A stretch of 64,000 bases of DNA from Streptomyces sp. SAI-135 (lineage in GTDB: Bacteria > Actinomycetota > Actinomycetes > Streptomycetales > Streptomycetaceae). A model generated the notes under the pieces. The model ran no database searches. It saw only the letters and a program-made list of their open reading frames with translations, and was not told the DNA's origin. The first letter of the stretch is position 1. The number at the start of each line of letters is the position of its first letter. Below, piece after piece: positions 15,510 through 29,825 of the stretch. The stretch covers positions 2,790,001 through 2,854,000 of the forward strand of contig NZ_JARXYP010000002.1 in NCBI RefSeq assembly GCF_029893805.1, written 5' to 3'. The position numbers and the translations under genes are program-made.

Positions 15510-17435
15510 GTGCAGTCACAGGATGTCGCCCCGCGCCCCGCACCCGGTTCCGGCTCCGCCGCCGACCCCGTCGTCGATGTCGAGCAGGCCGAGGCCGCGC
15601 TCGTCGAGCACTACCCCCGGCTGGTCCGGATCGCCTATCTGGTGCTGCCGCCGGGCCTCGGCCGGGGCCGACGGGTGCTGACCGCGCACGCCCTCACCCA
15701 GCGTGCCCTGCCGCGGGGCCGGACGGCGACGCCCGTGATCCCGGCCCAGTCGGCCGGCCGCGAGGGCGACCCGGGCTACGCCTTCGTCCGTCTCCAGGTG
15801 GTGCGTACGGCGCTGGAGGCCGGCCTGCCGCTCAGGCGCCGGGCATGGCCCAGGCGCTCCCAACTCCCGCCGCTGCTCCCCCAGGTGTGGGGCCTGAGGC
15901 TCTTCCCGCGCTCCGGTGGGGCCGACGAACTCGCCCTGGACCAGCGCCTGTCGGCCATGTCGGGACCGGCCCGCGCCGCCTGTGTCCTGCGCGGCCTGGA
16001 GAAGCTGCCCGACGGCGACGTACGGGAGCTGCTGACGGCGGCGGGCGTGACCGACGTGGACGCGGCGCTCGAGGAGGCCGCCGGGACCGAGGACCGGTAC
16101 GCCCTCCTCGACTCCCCCGAGTTCGACCCCTGTTCGCTCCAGGCCCGGCCCACCGACCTGATGCGGCGCAGGCAGCACATGAAGGCCGCGCTCGCCGCCG
16201 CGGCGGCCGTCGCGGTGTGCGGGGCGCTGCTCGGCATGCCGGGCGACGGCTGGGGCCCCGACGGCGCCGCCGCGCCCCCGTACGCGCAGAACCCCGCCGC
16301 CCAGGCCGCCCTGAACCCGGCCCTGCTGCTCAAGGTCCCGGCCGCCGCGTGGGAGTCGTCGGCGCGCACCGACTTCTCGGTGTGGCCCGCGCGCGGCGAC
16401 CTCACCGGCGACAACGCCCTGCTGCGCCGCGCCCTCGCCGTCTGGGCCCGCCCCGGCGAGAGCGTCCAGGTCTCCGCGACCCCCGGCACCCCCTCGGGCG
16501 GCCCCTCCGGCCCGCCGCAGCTCCTGTACGCCGGAACCGTCGACAACGCGCGCGTGGTGCTCCTCCACGACGGTCTGCGCATTGTCCGCTACGCCGAGCC
16601 GCGGGACGGCACCCAGGGCGCCGCCCTCGACTTCGCCCGGGTCGACAGCGCGGACCGGGCCGGGTCGAGCGCGGTCGTGCTCGGCCGCGCAGACGGCAAC
16701 ATCCGCTATCTGACGGCCCCCTGGGTGACGAAGGCCGCCGAGCGCGACCTGCTGAAGCCGGGCGCCGGCGCCATGGACCTCACGCTGACCAAGGGCGCCA
16801 CGGCACCGATGGCGGGCCCCGCGCAGAGCGGCGCCTGCACCTCCTGGAACGTGCTCCAGCTGACGGACGCGACCGGTACCCGGCTGCTGACCGACCTCGG
16901 CGAACTGGTTCCGGCCCGCCTCACCACCGGCCGTCCCGGGTCCGTGAAGGACGCGTCCGGAGCGGAGGCGCTGCGCGCCTGGGCGCCGTACGCCTGCTCG
17001 CTCGGCGCGATGCGCTCCTCGGGCGTGCGCGAGGTGAACGCCTGGGCCTACGCCTCGCAGCCGCTGCCCGACGCGAGCGGCTCGGCGGACTGGGTGTGCA
17101 CCCGGGCCGAGACCTGGCAGGGCGGCGGGGAGCGGGTGCTGGCCCAGTTCCACGCGCCGGGTTCGACGTACGGGGCGGTCGCGGCGAAGGCGGAGAACGT
17201 ACCGGCGTGCGGGGCGAAGGATCCGCAGGTCCTTGCCGGGGTGCTGTGGAAGTCGGGGACCGGCTCCTGGTACCTGCTGGCGGCGGGGAGCCGGGGCACC
17301 TCCTCGATCAGTGCGACGGGCGGGGTGACGGGTTCCGCGCAGGGCCGTCTGCTGGCCGTGCGGACGCGGCAGGGGGCCCAGGCCGAGCTGAAGGGAGTCC
17401 TGGAGGACGGGCGGACGGTCGGCGGGCTCCGGTAG
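15510..17435 (+). CDS. Membrane-anchored protein with sigma-like N-terminal segments
   Basis: A 641-residue protein of unknown function. Residues ~31-68 (LVEHYPRLVRIAYLVLPPG ... AHALTQRAL) resemble region 2 of ECF sigma factors, and residues ~148-190 (ARAACVLRGLEKLPDGDVRELL) resemble the region 4 approach. A single transmembrane segment is at about 225-243. Residues ~250-641 would lie outside the cell and contain six or more cysteines. Key DNA- and polymerase-contact residues look degenerate, so the N-terminal part may be a pseudo-sigma or adaptor domain. The start is GTG at 15510. It is followed by a TetR gene 77 bp downstream. This reading is inference; the protein could simply be a Streptomyces-specific family. 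Confidence 0.65.
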   Translation: MQSQDVAPRPAPGSGSAADPVVDVEQAEAALVEHYPRLVRIAYLVLPPGLGRGRRVLTAHALTQRALPRGRTATPVIPAQSAGREGDPGYAFVRLQVVRTALEAGLPLRRRAWPRRSQLPPLLPQVWGLRLFPRSGGADELALDQRLSAMSGPARAACVLRGLEKLPDGDVRELLTAAGVTDVDAALEEAAGTEDRYALLDSPEFDPCSLQARPTDLMRRRQHMKAALAAAAAVAVCGALLGMPGDGWGPDGAAAPPYAQNPAAQAALNPALLLKVPAAAWESSARTDFSVWPARGDLTGDNALLRRALAVWARPGESVQVSATPGTPSGGPSGPPQLLYAGTVDNARVVLLHDGLRIVRYAEPRDGTQGAALDFARVDSADRAGSSAVVLGRADGNIRYLTAPWVTKAAERDLLKPGAGAMDLTLTKGATAPMAGPAQSGACTSWNVLQLTDATGTRLLTDLGELVPARLTTGRPGSVKDASGAEALRAWAPYACSLGAMRSSGVREVNAWAYASQPLPDASGSADWVCTRAETWQGGGERVLAQFHAPGSTYGAVAAKAENVPACGAKDPQVLAGVLWKSGTGSWYLLAAGSRGTSSISATGGVTGSAQGRLLAVRTRQGAQAELKGVLEDGRTVGGLR

Positions 17436-17512
17436 CTGCCGACGCCTCACAGGTGAACCTCGTCGACCGAACCGGTCCGTTCCAGGCCGGATTCGATCGG
17501 TAAGGTGTTCGT

Positions 17513-18202
17513 ATGACAACCGGGGTCCGTCGAAGAATGGGCGTCGAGGAACGGCGTCAGCAGTTGATCGGCGTCGCCCTCGAACTGTTCGCCCGCCGCT
17601 CGCCCGACGAGGTGTCCATCGACGAGATAGCGTCGGCGGCCGGTATCTCGCGCCCGCTCGTCTACCACTACTTCCCCGGCAAACTCAGCCTGTACGAGGC
17701 CGCGTTGAGGCGGGCCGCCCAGGATCTGGCGAGCCGGTTCGAGGAACCGCACGAGGGGCCGCTGGGCGGTCGGCTGCTGCGGGTGATGCGGCGGTTCTTC
17801 GACTTCGTGGACGAACACGGGCCCGGCTTCTCGGCGTTGATGCGCGGCGGCCCGGCGGTCGGCTCGTCGGCGACGAACGCGCTCATCGACTCCGTACGGC
17901 AGGTCGCCTACGAGCAGATCCTGGCGCACCTGCGGGTGACGGAGCCGCCCGCGCGACTGGAACTGCTCATCCGCTCCTGGATCTCGCTCGTCGAGTCGAC
18001 GGCCCTGATCTGGCTGGACGGCCGCCGCATCCCGCGCGCCGAGCTGGAGGTCCAGCTCGTGCACGACTTCGCCGCCCTGGCCGCGGTCGCCGCCGCCTAC
18101 GACGAGGAGATGACCGCGCTGCTGCGCCGCATGCTCAAGGACGAACCGCACGACGGCCCGTTCACCGACCTGGCGGCCCGGCTGATCACCCTGGCCTCCT
18201 AG
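17513..18202 (+). CDS. TetR-family transcriptional regulator
   Basis: A 229-residue regulator. The N-terminal helix-turn-helix is typical: ELFARRSPDEVSIDEIASAAG, then ISRPLVYHYFPGKLSLYEAAL. The C-terminal ligand domain is unassigned. AAGG lies seven bases before the ATG. Its last four bases overlap the end of the convergent tautomerase gene. The target could be the upstream membrane protein or the genes around it; no operator is obvious. Confidence 0.9.
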   Translation: MTTGVRRRMGVEERRQQLIGVALELFARRSPDEVSIDEIASAAGISRPLVYHYFPGKLSLYEAALRRAAQDLASRFEEPHEGPLGGRLLRVMRRFFDFVDEHGPGFSALMRGGPAVGSSATNALIDSVRQVAYEQILAHLRVTEPPARLELLIRSWISLVESTALIWLDGRRIPRAELEVQLVHDFAALAAVAAAYDEEMTALLRRMLKDEPHDGPFTDLAARLITLAS

Positions 18203-18552
18203 AGCACGGCCTTGGTGTACGAGGGGTCCAGGTCGCGCACCTCGGCGGAGAGGTGCACGGTGAGGCCGTCCGCGGGGCCCACGTGCTTGCGCAGCAGTTC
18301 CACGACGGCCCCGGCGAGCTTCGCCTTGGTCTCCTCGGACCGTCCGGCGAGCAGGGCGAGCGTGACGTTCACGATCGCGTGGTTCTCCTTCTCGCCGCCC
18401 ACCGCCTCGTCCTCGCCGCGCAGCACCCGGGTCTTGCACGCCTCAAGCTTCGCGTCCGCCGTCTCGACGACGAGCTGGTGCAGTGCCAGGGCGAACTCCT
18501 CCCAGTCGACGTGGTCGAGATACGGGGAGCGTTCGACGGTGATCTGCGGCAT
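18199..18552 (-). CDS. CHMI-like tautomerase
   Basis: A 117-residue protein resembling 5-carboxymethyl-2-hydroxymuconate delta-isomerase of the tautomerase superfamily, in which the N-terminal proline exposed after Met removal is the catalytic base (MPQITVERSPYLD). The length fits. Family members isomerise products of aromatic-ring cleavage, but no ring-cleavage genes are nearby, so the substrate is unknown. AGGAG five bases before the ATG decides the start. It ends four bases inside the TetR gene and lies just downstream of the phosphatase gene on the same strand, 28 bp past its stop. Confidence 0.75.
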   Translation of the reverse strand: MPQITVERSPYLDHVDWEEFALALHQLVVETADAKLEACKTRVLRGEDEAVGGEKENHAIVNVTLALLAGRSEETKAKLAGAVVELLRKHVGPADGLTVHLSAEVRDLDPSYTKAVL

Positions 18553-18580
18553 GGGTACTCCTGTTCCAGGGCGACAACCG

Positions 18581-20200
18581 TCACCCTAGCCGCAGGGCCA
18601 GCATGGCGATGTCGTCGTCCCGGTCGTGGCCGAAGGTGTCCAGGAGGGTGTCGCACAGCGCGTCGAGTCCTGGCAGGGCTCCCGCGGAGGCCGCGCGCAG
18701 CTGTTCCAGGGAGGCCGTGAGGTCGGTGCCGCGGGTCTCGATGAGCCCGTCGGTGACCATGAGGAGCCGGTCGGTGGGTTCGAGGAGCACTTCGGTGGCC
18801 GGCGGGTGGGGCAGGCCGACCCCGAGCAGCGGGCCGGCCGCCTCGGCGAAGTGGGCGGTACCGGTGTCGCGGACGATCAGCGGCGGGATGTGCCCCGCGT
18901 TGGCGATCCGGGTGCGCCCGGTGTCGGGGTCGATCAGGGCCAGGCAGACGGTGGCCGTGGTGTCGGGGTGGTAGCGCCGAAGCGTCCGGTCGAGGCGCTC
19001 GGCGAGCACGGCAGGGTCGCTCTCGTCGACGGCGTAGGCGCGCAGCGCGTGCCGGAGCTCGACCATGACGGTCGCCGCGTCCAGGGAGTGCCCCACGACG
19101 TCGCCGACCGCGGTCAGCACGCCCTCGTCCACCCGCAGCGCGGCGTAGAAGTCGCCGCCGATCTCGGTCTGCCGGGAGGCGGGGACGTACCGGACCACGA
19201 CGTCGATGCCCGGCAGGTCGGGCAGCCGGTGCGGCTGGGGCAGGAAGCTGTGCTGGAGGGTGAGGGCGACATGCCGCTCGACCTTGTACATGAGCAGCGG
19301 CTCGGCGGCCAGCGCGGTGGCCTGCGCGAGCTGGGCCAGCAGCGCCTCGCCCTCCAGGCCGACCCTGCGCATCCCGCGCGCGGGCGCGGCCAGGCACACC
19401 GGGGCCCGGCCGTCCTGGGTGACGACGAGCGCGAGGCGGGCGTCGTGCTCGACGCCGGGCCGGAAGTACCCGGCGGGCCACAGCGGCGCCGGCACGGTGG
19501 TCAGCTGCGCTCCGGCCTGCCCCCGGGTGAGCCGGCGCAGCAGTCCCGCGACGGCCCGGTCGGCGTCCTCGCCGGGCAGCGCCACGGGGACACGGTCGCG
19601 GGACAGACCGCGGTAGAGCTGGTCGTCCTGGTCGAGGACGAAGACCGCGGCGGGGGTCCCGGTGAGCCGTGAGACACCCTCGGCGGCCGCGTCGGACAGT
19701 TCCTGGAGGGTGCGGGCGGACTGGATGGTGACGATCGTCTCGGAGAGCAGGGTGAGCCGCCGTACGAGCGCCCGGTCGCCGGCCCGCAGTTGCGCGTTGC
19801 GTACGGCGGCCCGGACCACCGCCTCGATCTCCAGGGGCTCGGCGGGCACCTTCAGATAGGCCTCGACGCCCGCGTCCAGGCCCTGGCAGAAGTCGGCCGG
19901 GGGCGAGGCCGCGGCCGAGAAGTGCACGACGGGCATCCCGGCCGTGTGCGGGCGTTCCTTGAACAGCCGGCACAGGTCGAAGCCGCTCATGTCGGGCAGG
20001 CCCACGTCGATGAGCGCCACGTCCGGCAGGGTGCCCTTGAGCAGCCGGGTGTCGAGTTCGGCGAGGGCCTCGCCGCCGGTGGCGACCGGGACGACCCGGT
20101 GCCCCGCCCGGCTCAGCACGGTACCCACGGCGTACCGGCTGGCCTCCACGTCGTCCACGACCATGACGGTCGTGCCGGTCGGCTTGCCTTTCGCGCCCAT
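18581..20200 (-). CDS. Receiver-GAF-PP2C (SpoIIE) phosphatase
   Basis: A 539-residue signalling protein. The N-terminal receiver domain (about 10-125) has the acidic pair in VMVVDDVEAS, phosphoacceptor Asp65 in LIDVGLPDM and Lys117 in YLKVPAE. A GAF-like sensor follows at about 145-300. The C-terminal SpoIIE-type PP2C domain carries metal-binding aspartates in EIGGDFYAA and VGDVVGHSLDAA. It should dephosphorylate an anti-sigma antagonist when the receiver is phosphorylated, as RsbU/RssB-like phosphatases do. The cognate kinase and anti-anti-sigma factor are not adjacent. Transcribed leftward behind a terminator. Confidence 0.9.
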   Translation of the reverse strand: MGAKGKPTGTTVMVVDDVEASRYAVGTVLSRAGHRVVPVATGGEALAELDTRLLKGTLPDVALIDVGLPDMSGFDLCRLFKERPHTAGMPVVHFSAAASPPADFCQGLDAGVEAYLKVPAEPLEIEAVVRAAVRNAQLRAGDRALVRRLTLLSETIVTIQSARTLQELSDAAAEGVSRLTGTPAAVFVLDQDDQLYRGLSRDRVPVALPGEDADRAVAGLLRRLTRGQAGAQLTTVPAPLWPAGYFRPGVEHDARLALVVTQDGRAPVCLAAPARGMRRVGLEGEALLAQLAQATALAAEPLLMYKVERHVALTLQHSFLPQPHRLPDLPGIDVVVRYVPASRQTEIGGDFYAALRVDEGVLTAVGDVVGHSLDAATVMVELRHALRAYAVDESDPAVLAERLDRTLRRYHPDTTATVCLALIDPDTGRTRIANAGHIPPLIVRDTGTAHFAEAAGPLLGVGLPHPPATEVLLEPTDRLLMVTDGLIETRGTDLTASLEQLRAASAGALPGLDALCDTLLDTFGHDRDDDIAMLALRLG

Positions 20201-20222
20201 CCGTCACCCCCTCGGGCAACAC

Positions 20223-20259
20223 TGGTGGAGCAGACCGGGGTTCGGGGTCTGCTCCACCA
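20223..20259 (-). terminator. Terminator after the amylase-pullulanase gene
   Basis: Perfect 14-bp stem: 20223-20236 pairs with 20246-20259 around a nine-base loop. It lies 16 bp past the stop of the giant glucanase and before the start of the phosphatase on the same strand, so the two are separate transcripts. Confidence 0.85.
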
Positions 20260-20274
20260 CGGTAATGCCTTCGG

Positions 20275-25677
<5,403 letters not shown>

Positions 25678-25751
25678 GGATGGACTCCTTGCGATTGCGG
25701 CTCTACGTGGGTCCGACCCCGCGTGACCGTATCGCCGCCGTAAGGATTACA

Positions 25752-25777
25752 GCAAGAGTCCTGAAACAGCTGGCAAG
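25752..25777 (-). promoter_or_regulatory. MalR-type CTTGC box pair (glucanase promoter)
   Basis: GCAAG at 25752-25756 and 25773-25777 (CTTGC on the gene strand) lie 21 bp apart, two helical turns. The same pair, spacing and flanking sequence (GAAAGTTCTTGCC ... CTCTTGCTGTAA) occurs before the alpha-amylase gene. CTTGC direct repeats are the known recognition elements of the Streptomyces LacI-type MalR/Reg1. Confidence 0.65.
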
Positions 25778-25797
25778 AACTTTCAGTGCCGGGGTGT

Positions 25798-27189
25798 TCA
25801 GCAGCTCGACTTGCCGGCGTAGATGGCGAGCGCCGTGTTGGCGCCGAGGGTGGCGGTGAACTGGCCGCTGGAGTTAATGGTCACCGTCGTGTTGTTCTGC
25901 ACGTTGCAGTACGTCCCGGCGGGCAGCGAGGTCTGGTAGGTACGACTCAGGCCGCTCGACTCGTGGTTGATGGCGACGTATCCCTTGGCGCCCCGCCCGA
26001 AGGCGATCGCGTCGCCGCCGTTGTCCCACCAGTTGGTGACCGACTCCCCGCGGACGGCGTTGCGGAAGGCGACCATGCGCAGGATCTCCGGCCAGGCGTG
26101 CTGGCACTTCCAGCCGTTCTGCCAACACGCGCCCACCGAGCCGTTGCTGGGCGGCCCCGCGTCCGTGTCGGACCACTCGTAGCCGGAGTTGATGTCCGGG
26201 GCGCCGTACGGGTAGGCGAGCATGAACACGTTGGCCAGGGTGTAGTTGGCGCCGTCCTTGTAGCTGAGGGTGGAGCCGTTGCGCTCGGTGTCGTGGTTGT
26301 CGACGAAGACACCGGCGACCGAGCTGCTCATGTAACCCCAGCCCTCGCCGTAGTTCTTCAGGTAGGCGAGGTTCTCGTTGTTGAAGACCCGCTTGAGGTC
26401 GTAGGCGTAGCGGAACTCCTGGACGTCCCCGTTGCCGGTGTACTCGGTGGGCTGGACGGCCTCCCCGCTGCCGTAGATGACCTCCTGCTTCCAGTACACC
26501 GACGGGTTGGTCAGCCGGGACTTGATGTTGGCGAGGTCGGCGGTGTCGATGTGCTTGGCCCCGTCGATGCGGAAGCCGTCGACGCCGAGGGTGAGCAGGT
26601 CGTTCAGGTACCCGGCGATCGCCCCGCGGACGTACGACTCACCGGTGTCGAGGTCGGCCAGGCCGACCAGCTCGCAGTGCTGGACGTTCCAGCGGTCGGC
26701 GTAGTTGCTCACCTGGCTGGTGCAGTCGTCGAAGTCGTACGACGAGTAGAGCCCGGGGTAGTTGTACTTCGTGTACGACGACCCGCCGGTGCCGGTGCCG
26801 CTGCCCGCGGACATGTGGTTGACGACGGCGTCGACGACGACCTTCACACCGGCCGCGTGGCAGGTGTTCACCATGTTCTGGAAGGCCGTACGGTCACCCA
26901 GCCGGCCCGCGATCTTGTAGCTGACGGGCTGGTACGAGGTCCACCACTGCGAGCCCTGGATGTGCTCGGCGGGCGGGGAGACCTGGACGTAGCCGTATCC
27001 GGCGGGGCCGAGGGTGTTGGTGCACTCCTTGGCGACGGAGGCGAAGTTCCATTCGAAGAGGACTGCGGTGACGTCCTTGGTGCCCGGCGGGGAGGCCTGC
27101 GCGGCGGTGGGGGTCAGGACGGCGACCGTGGCGGCGAGCACGGTCGCCGCGGCGGTGACGGTGGCTCTTGCGGACCTTCTCGGTATCAC
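25798..27189 (-). CDS. Secreted alpha-amylase (GH13), no starch-binding domain
   Basis: A 463-residue alpha-amylase that cleaves internal alpha-1,4 bonds of starch outside the cell. A signal peptide (1-~32, ending AQAS) is followed by the four GH13 regions: DAVVNH (120-125), GFRIDGAKH with nucleophile Asp209, Glu236 as acid/base in KQEVIYG, and DNHD with Asp300. Streptomyces amylases are often about 570 residues with a C-terminal CBM20; here the protein ends with its beta domain (LAIYAGKSSC), so it probably favours soluble substrate. GTG start with AAGGAG nine bases away. Its first residues and promoter copy those of the neighbouring glucanase. Confidence 0.95.
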   Translation of the reverse strand: MIPRRSARATVTAAATVLAATVAVLTPTAAQASPPGTKDVTAVLFEWNFASVAKECTNTLGPAGYGYVQVSPPAEHIQGSQWWTSYQPVSYKIAGRLGDRTAFQNMVNTCHAAGVKVVVDAVVNHMSAGSGTGTGGSSYTKYNYPGLYSSYDFDDCTSQVSNYADRWNVQHCELVGLADLDTGESYVRGAIAGYLNDLLTLGVDGFRIDGAKHIDTADLANIKSRLTNPSVYWKQEVIYGSGEAVQPTEYTGNGDVQEFRYAYDLKRVFNNENLAYLKNYGEGWGYMSSSVAGVFVDNHDTERNGSTLSYKDGANYTLANVFMLAYPYGAPDINSGYEWSDTDAGPPSNGSVGACWQNGWKCQHAWPEILRMVAFRNAVRGESVTNWWDNGGDAIAFGRGAKGYVAINHESSGLSRTYQTSLPAGTYCNVQNNTTVTINSSGQFTATLGANTALAIYAGKSSC

Positions 27190-27267
27190 GTGGGGGTTCT
27201 CCTTACGCGACGGCCGGGCTTCTTTGCCCGGCGCCGGCGAGAACGTACCGCTGTTGAAATGTTTACA

Positions 27268-27293
27268 GCAAGAGTCGAGAAAGTAACGGCAAG
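27268..27293 (-). promoter_or_regulatory. MalR-type CTTGC box pair (amylase promoter)
   Basis: GCAAG at 27268-27272 and 27289-27293, 21 bp apart, in the same arrangement as before the amylase-pullulanase gene. They lie about 80-104 bp before the amylase start. A 7-bp hairpin (27213-27219 with 27226-27232) sits in the leader between them and the ribosome-binding site. Confidence 0.65.
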
Positions 27294-27298
27294 AACTT

Positions 27299-27865
27299 TC
27301 ACACTTGGCTGGCGGGCCTGCCGGGGAGGTCGCCGCGGCTGCCCCCGCAGGAGTAGACGATCTCCACCGACCCGCCGGGCAGGGCCCGTTGGCTCTCGAA
27401 GGTGAGGCCGGCCTCGGGGCTGAGCGCCGGGGTGAGCTGCATGCCGCCGCCGAACAGCATGGGCAGGACGACCAGTTCGAGGCGGTCGAGCGCGCCGAGG
27501 GCGTGGAAGGTGGCGATGGTCCGCGGACCGCCGATGAGATGGACGTCGCCGCCCCGGTTGGCGGCGCGGATGCGCTCCAGCAGCCGGGCCGGGTCGCTGT
27601 CGGTGGTGACGTGGTCGGGGGTGTTCTCCGGGCGGTGCGAGGCGAGGACGAACACGTCGAGGGCGGGCCAGGGCCAGCGATTGTTGGTGAGGGCGGGCTC
27701 GAAGGTCGTACGGCCCATGAGGGCGGCCTCGCAGTCGGCCAGGAACTCGCGGATGCCGTGGCTCTGGCCGGAGACGAACGCGGGGTCGGCGGTGTGCGCG
27801 GGCCAGCCGTTCGGGGTGGTCACGTAGCCGTCGGCACTCGTGCTCATCCGGGCGCGGATCTTCAT
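27299..27865 (-). CDS. Dihydrofolate reductase-like (RibD C-terminal) protein
   Basis: A 188-residue NADPH-binding oxidoreductase of the RibD_C/dihydrofolate reductase-like fold. It begins MKIRARMSTSADGYVTTPNG, the usual family start, and carries GGDVHLIGGPRTIATF, the nucleotide-binding loop, and LVVLPMLFGGG. Substrates of this group are mostly unknown. GAGGAG five bases before the ATG supports the start. It lies inside the glucan block but its function is not obviously linked to it; it may be an insertion between aglA and the amylase gene. Its 3' end overlaps the amylase promoter region. Confidence 0.85.
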   Translation of the reverse strand: MKIRARMSTSADGYVTTPNGWPAHTADPAFVSGQSHGIREFLADCEAALMGRTTFEPALTNNRWPWPALDVFVLASHRPENTPDHVTTDSDPARLLERIRAANRGGDVHLIGGPRTIATFHALGALDRLELVVLPMLFGGGMQLTPALSPEAGLTFESQRALPGGSVEIVYSCGGSRGDLPGRPASQV

Positions 27866-27950
27866 GGTCTCTCCTCGGTACCGGGGGCGCTGTTCGCCCC
27901 TTCACCCAAGCGTCGAACGCGGGCTCCGCCGATCGACACGCCGGAGAAAA

Positions 27951-27983
27951 GAATCACCGGGCCCGCTCGGGGCCCGGTGATTC
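27951..27983 (-). terminator. Rho-independent-type terminator of aglA
   Basis: Perfect 14-bp stem: 27951-27964 with 27970-27983, loop GCTCG, followed on the aglA strand by TTTTCT. It lies 14 bp past the aglA stop. The U-tract makes this one of the more classical terminators in the window. Confidence 0.9.
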
Positions 27984-27996
27984 ACGCTGCGGGTGC

Positions 27997-29658
27997 TCAG
28001 GCGGTCGTCCACCACACGGTCGTGTCGGCCGGCACCTTGGCGTCCCCGTCGACCTCGGCGACCTCCCCGCTGGCGAGCAGCAGACGGCCGTACGCCGGGG
28101 TCGTCACCGACTCGCCGGTGGTGTTCGCGACGCAGACGAACTCGCCGCGCCGGAAGGCCAGGACGCCCTCGGGTGCCCGCAGCCACTCGACCGCGTCACC
28201 GGCGCCCAGGTCGGGCTGGGCCCGGCGGACGGCGAGGGCCGAGCGGTACAGCTCCAGGGTGGAGCCCGGGTCGCCGGTCTGCGCCTCCACGCTCAGCTCG
28301 GCCCACTCCGACGGCTGGGGCAGCCAGCTGCCGCCCGTGCCGAAGCCGTACGACGATCCCTCGCGCGTCCAGGGGATCGGCACCCGGCAGCCGTCGCGGA
28401 AGCCGTCCTGGCCCGCGCCGCGGAAGTACGCCGGGTCCTGGCGGTCCTCGTCGGCGAGGTCGACGACGTCGGGCAGGCCGAGCTCCTCGCCCTGGTAGAT
28501 GTACGCCGATCCGGGCAGCGCCAGCATGAGCAGCGTGGCGGCGCGGGCGCGGCGCAGCCCGAGCTCCCGGTCCCCCGCCGTGCGGATCTGGGTGCCCAGA
28601 CCGGGCGGGTTGGCGAAGCGGGTGGCGTGGCGGGTGACGTCGTGGTTGGAGAGCACCCAGGTGGCCGGGGCGCCGACCGGGCGCATGGCCTCCAGGGTGC
28701 GGTCGATGACCCCGCGCAGCTCCCCGGCGTCCCACGCGGTGGCGAGGTACTGGAAGTTGAACGCCTGGTGCAGCTCGTCGGGGCGGACGTAGTTCGCGGT
28801 GCGCTCGACGGTCGGGGTCCAGGCCTCGGCCACGAAGATGCGCTCGCCGGAGTACTCGTCGAGGATCAGACGCCACTGGCGGTAGATCTCGTGGACGCCG
28901 TCCTGGTCGAAGAACGGCATGACATCGTTGCCCAGAAGCTTCACCTGGTCGTGGGATCCAAGGTCGGGAAGCCCCTCCGCCTTCACCAGGCCGTGGGCCA
29001 CGTCGATGCGGAAGCCGTCCACGCCCATGTCCAGCCAGAAGCGCAGGATCGAGCGGAACTCGTCGCCGACGGCCGGGTGGTCCCAGTTGAAGTCGGGCTG
29101 CTCGGGAGCGAAGAGGTGCAGGTACCACTCGCCGTCCGCGACACGGGTCCAGGCGGGGCCGCCGAAGATGGACTCCCAGTCGTTGGGCGGGAGTTCGCCG
29201 TTCTCGCCCTTGCCGGGGCGGAAGTGGTAGCGGTCCCGCAGGGGCGATCCGGGGCCCTCGGCGACCGCGCGCTTGAACCACTCGTGCTGGTCGGAGGAGT
29301 GGTTGGGCACCAGGTCGACGATGACCCTGAGCCCGAGCCCGCGGGCGTCGCGGATCAGTGCGTCGGCGTCCAGGAGGTTGCCGAACATGGGGTCCACGGC
29401 CCGGTAGTCGGCGACGTCGTAGCCGGCGTCGGCCTGCGGGGAGGCGTAGAAGGGGCTGAGCCACACGGCGTCCACGCCGAGGTCGCGCAGGTACGGCAGT
29501 CGGGTGCGGATGCCTTCCAGGTCGCCCATGCCGTCGCCGTTGCTGTCGGCGAAGCTGCGCGGATAGACCTGGTAGATCACCGCGTCCCGCCACCAGTCGC
29601 TGCGCTTGGCTTCGGCGGAGTGGGGGGCCGGGGCGAGGGCGGAGTGCTGCTGGCTCAT
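27997..29658 (-). CDS. aglA: Alpha-glucosidase AglA (GH13)
   Basis: A 553-residue cytoplasmic exo-acting alpha-glucosidase that splits imported maltose and maltodextrins to glucose. GH13 regions: VDLVPNHSSD, GFRIDVAHG with the nucleophile Asp, FVAEAWTP with the acid/base Glu, and LSNHDVTR. There is no signal peptide, consistent with action after MalEFG uptake. The start at 29658 is preferred over 29685 because AAGGA stands four bases before it. It lies downstream of malEFG in the order known from S. coelicolor but behind a strong hairpin, so it may be expressed separately or at reduced level. I see no CTTGC box in its own short upstream region. Confidence 0.9.
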   Translation of the reverse strand: MSQQHSALAPAPHSAEAKRSDWWRDAVIYQVYPRSFADSNGDGMGDLEGIRTRLPYLRDLGVDAVWLSPFYASPQADAGYDVADYRAVDPMFGNLLDADALIRDARGLGLRVIVDLVPNHSSDQHEWFKRAVAEGPGSPLRDRYHFRPGKGENGELPPNDWESIFGGPAWTRVADGEWYLHLFAPEQPDFNWDHPAVGDEFRSILRFWLDMGVDGFRIDVAHGLVKAEGLPDLGSHDQVKLLGNDVMPFFDQDGVHEIYRQWRLILDEYSGERIFVAEAWTPTVERTANYVRPDELHQAFNFQYLATAWDAGELRGVIDRTLEAMRPVGAPATWVLSNHDVTRHATRFANPPGLGTQIRTAGDRELGLRRARAATLLMLALPGSAYIYQGEELGLPDVVDLADEDRQDPAYFRGAGQDGFRDGCRVPIPWTREGSSYGFGTGGSWLPQPSEWAELSVEAQTGDPGSTLELYRSALAVRRAQPDLGAGDAVEWLRAPEGVLAFRRGEFVCVANTTGESVTTPAYGRLLLASGEVAEVDGDAKVPADTTVWWTTA

Positions 29659-29707
29659 GGCGTCCTTGGTACGTAACGGGTTCATCAGGTCAAAGGTATG
29701 AGGGTGA

Positions 29708-29757
29708 CGAGGCGGCCGCAGTGACAGCGGGGTCGGATGGACACTGCGGCCGCCTCG
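29708..29757 (-). terminator. Hairpin between malG and aglA
   Basis: Perfect 16-bp stem: 29708-29723 pairs with 29742-29757, loop 18 bases. It would end or attenuate the malEFG transcript before aglA. Confidence 0.75.
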
Positions 29758-29766
29758 GGTCTTTCA

Positions 29767-29802
29767 AGGGGCGCGGGGAACTGCGCGACAAGCCACGACG
29801 GC
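29767..29802 (+). repeat. Dispersed intergenic element, single copy
   Basis: The core GGGGCGCGGGGAACTGCGCG (29768-29787) is followed by ACAAGCCACGACGG. The same element recurs in inverted orientation three times at 59152-59478 and once in the direct orientation at 59718. It can fold through its GCGC ends into a small hairpin. Such elements are common between Streptomyces genes. Confidence 0.7.
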
Positions 29803-29825
29803 GCCGCAGCCGGACAACGGGCGCG

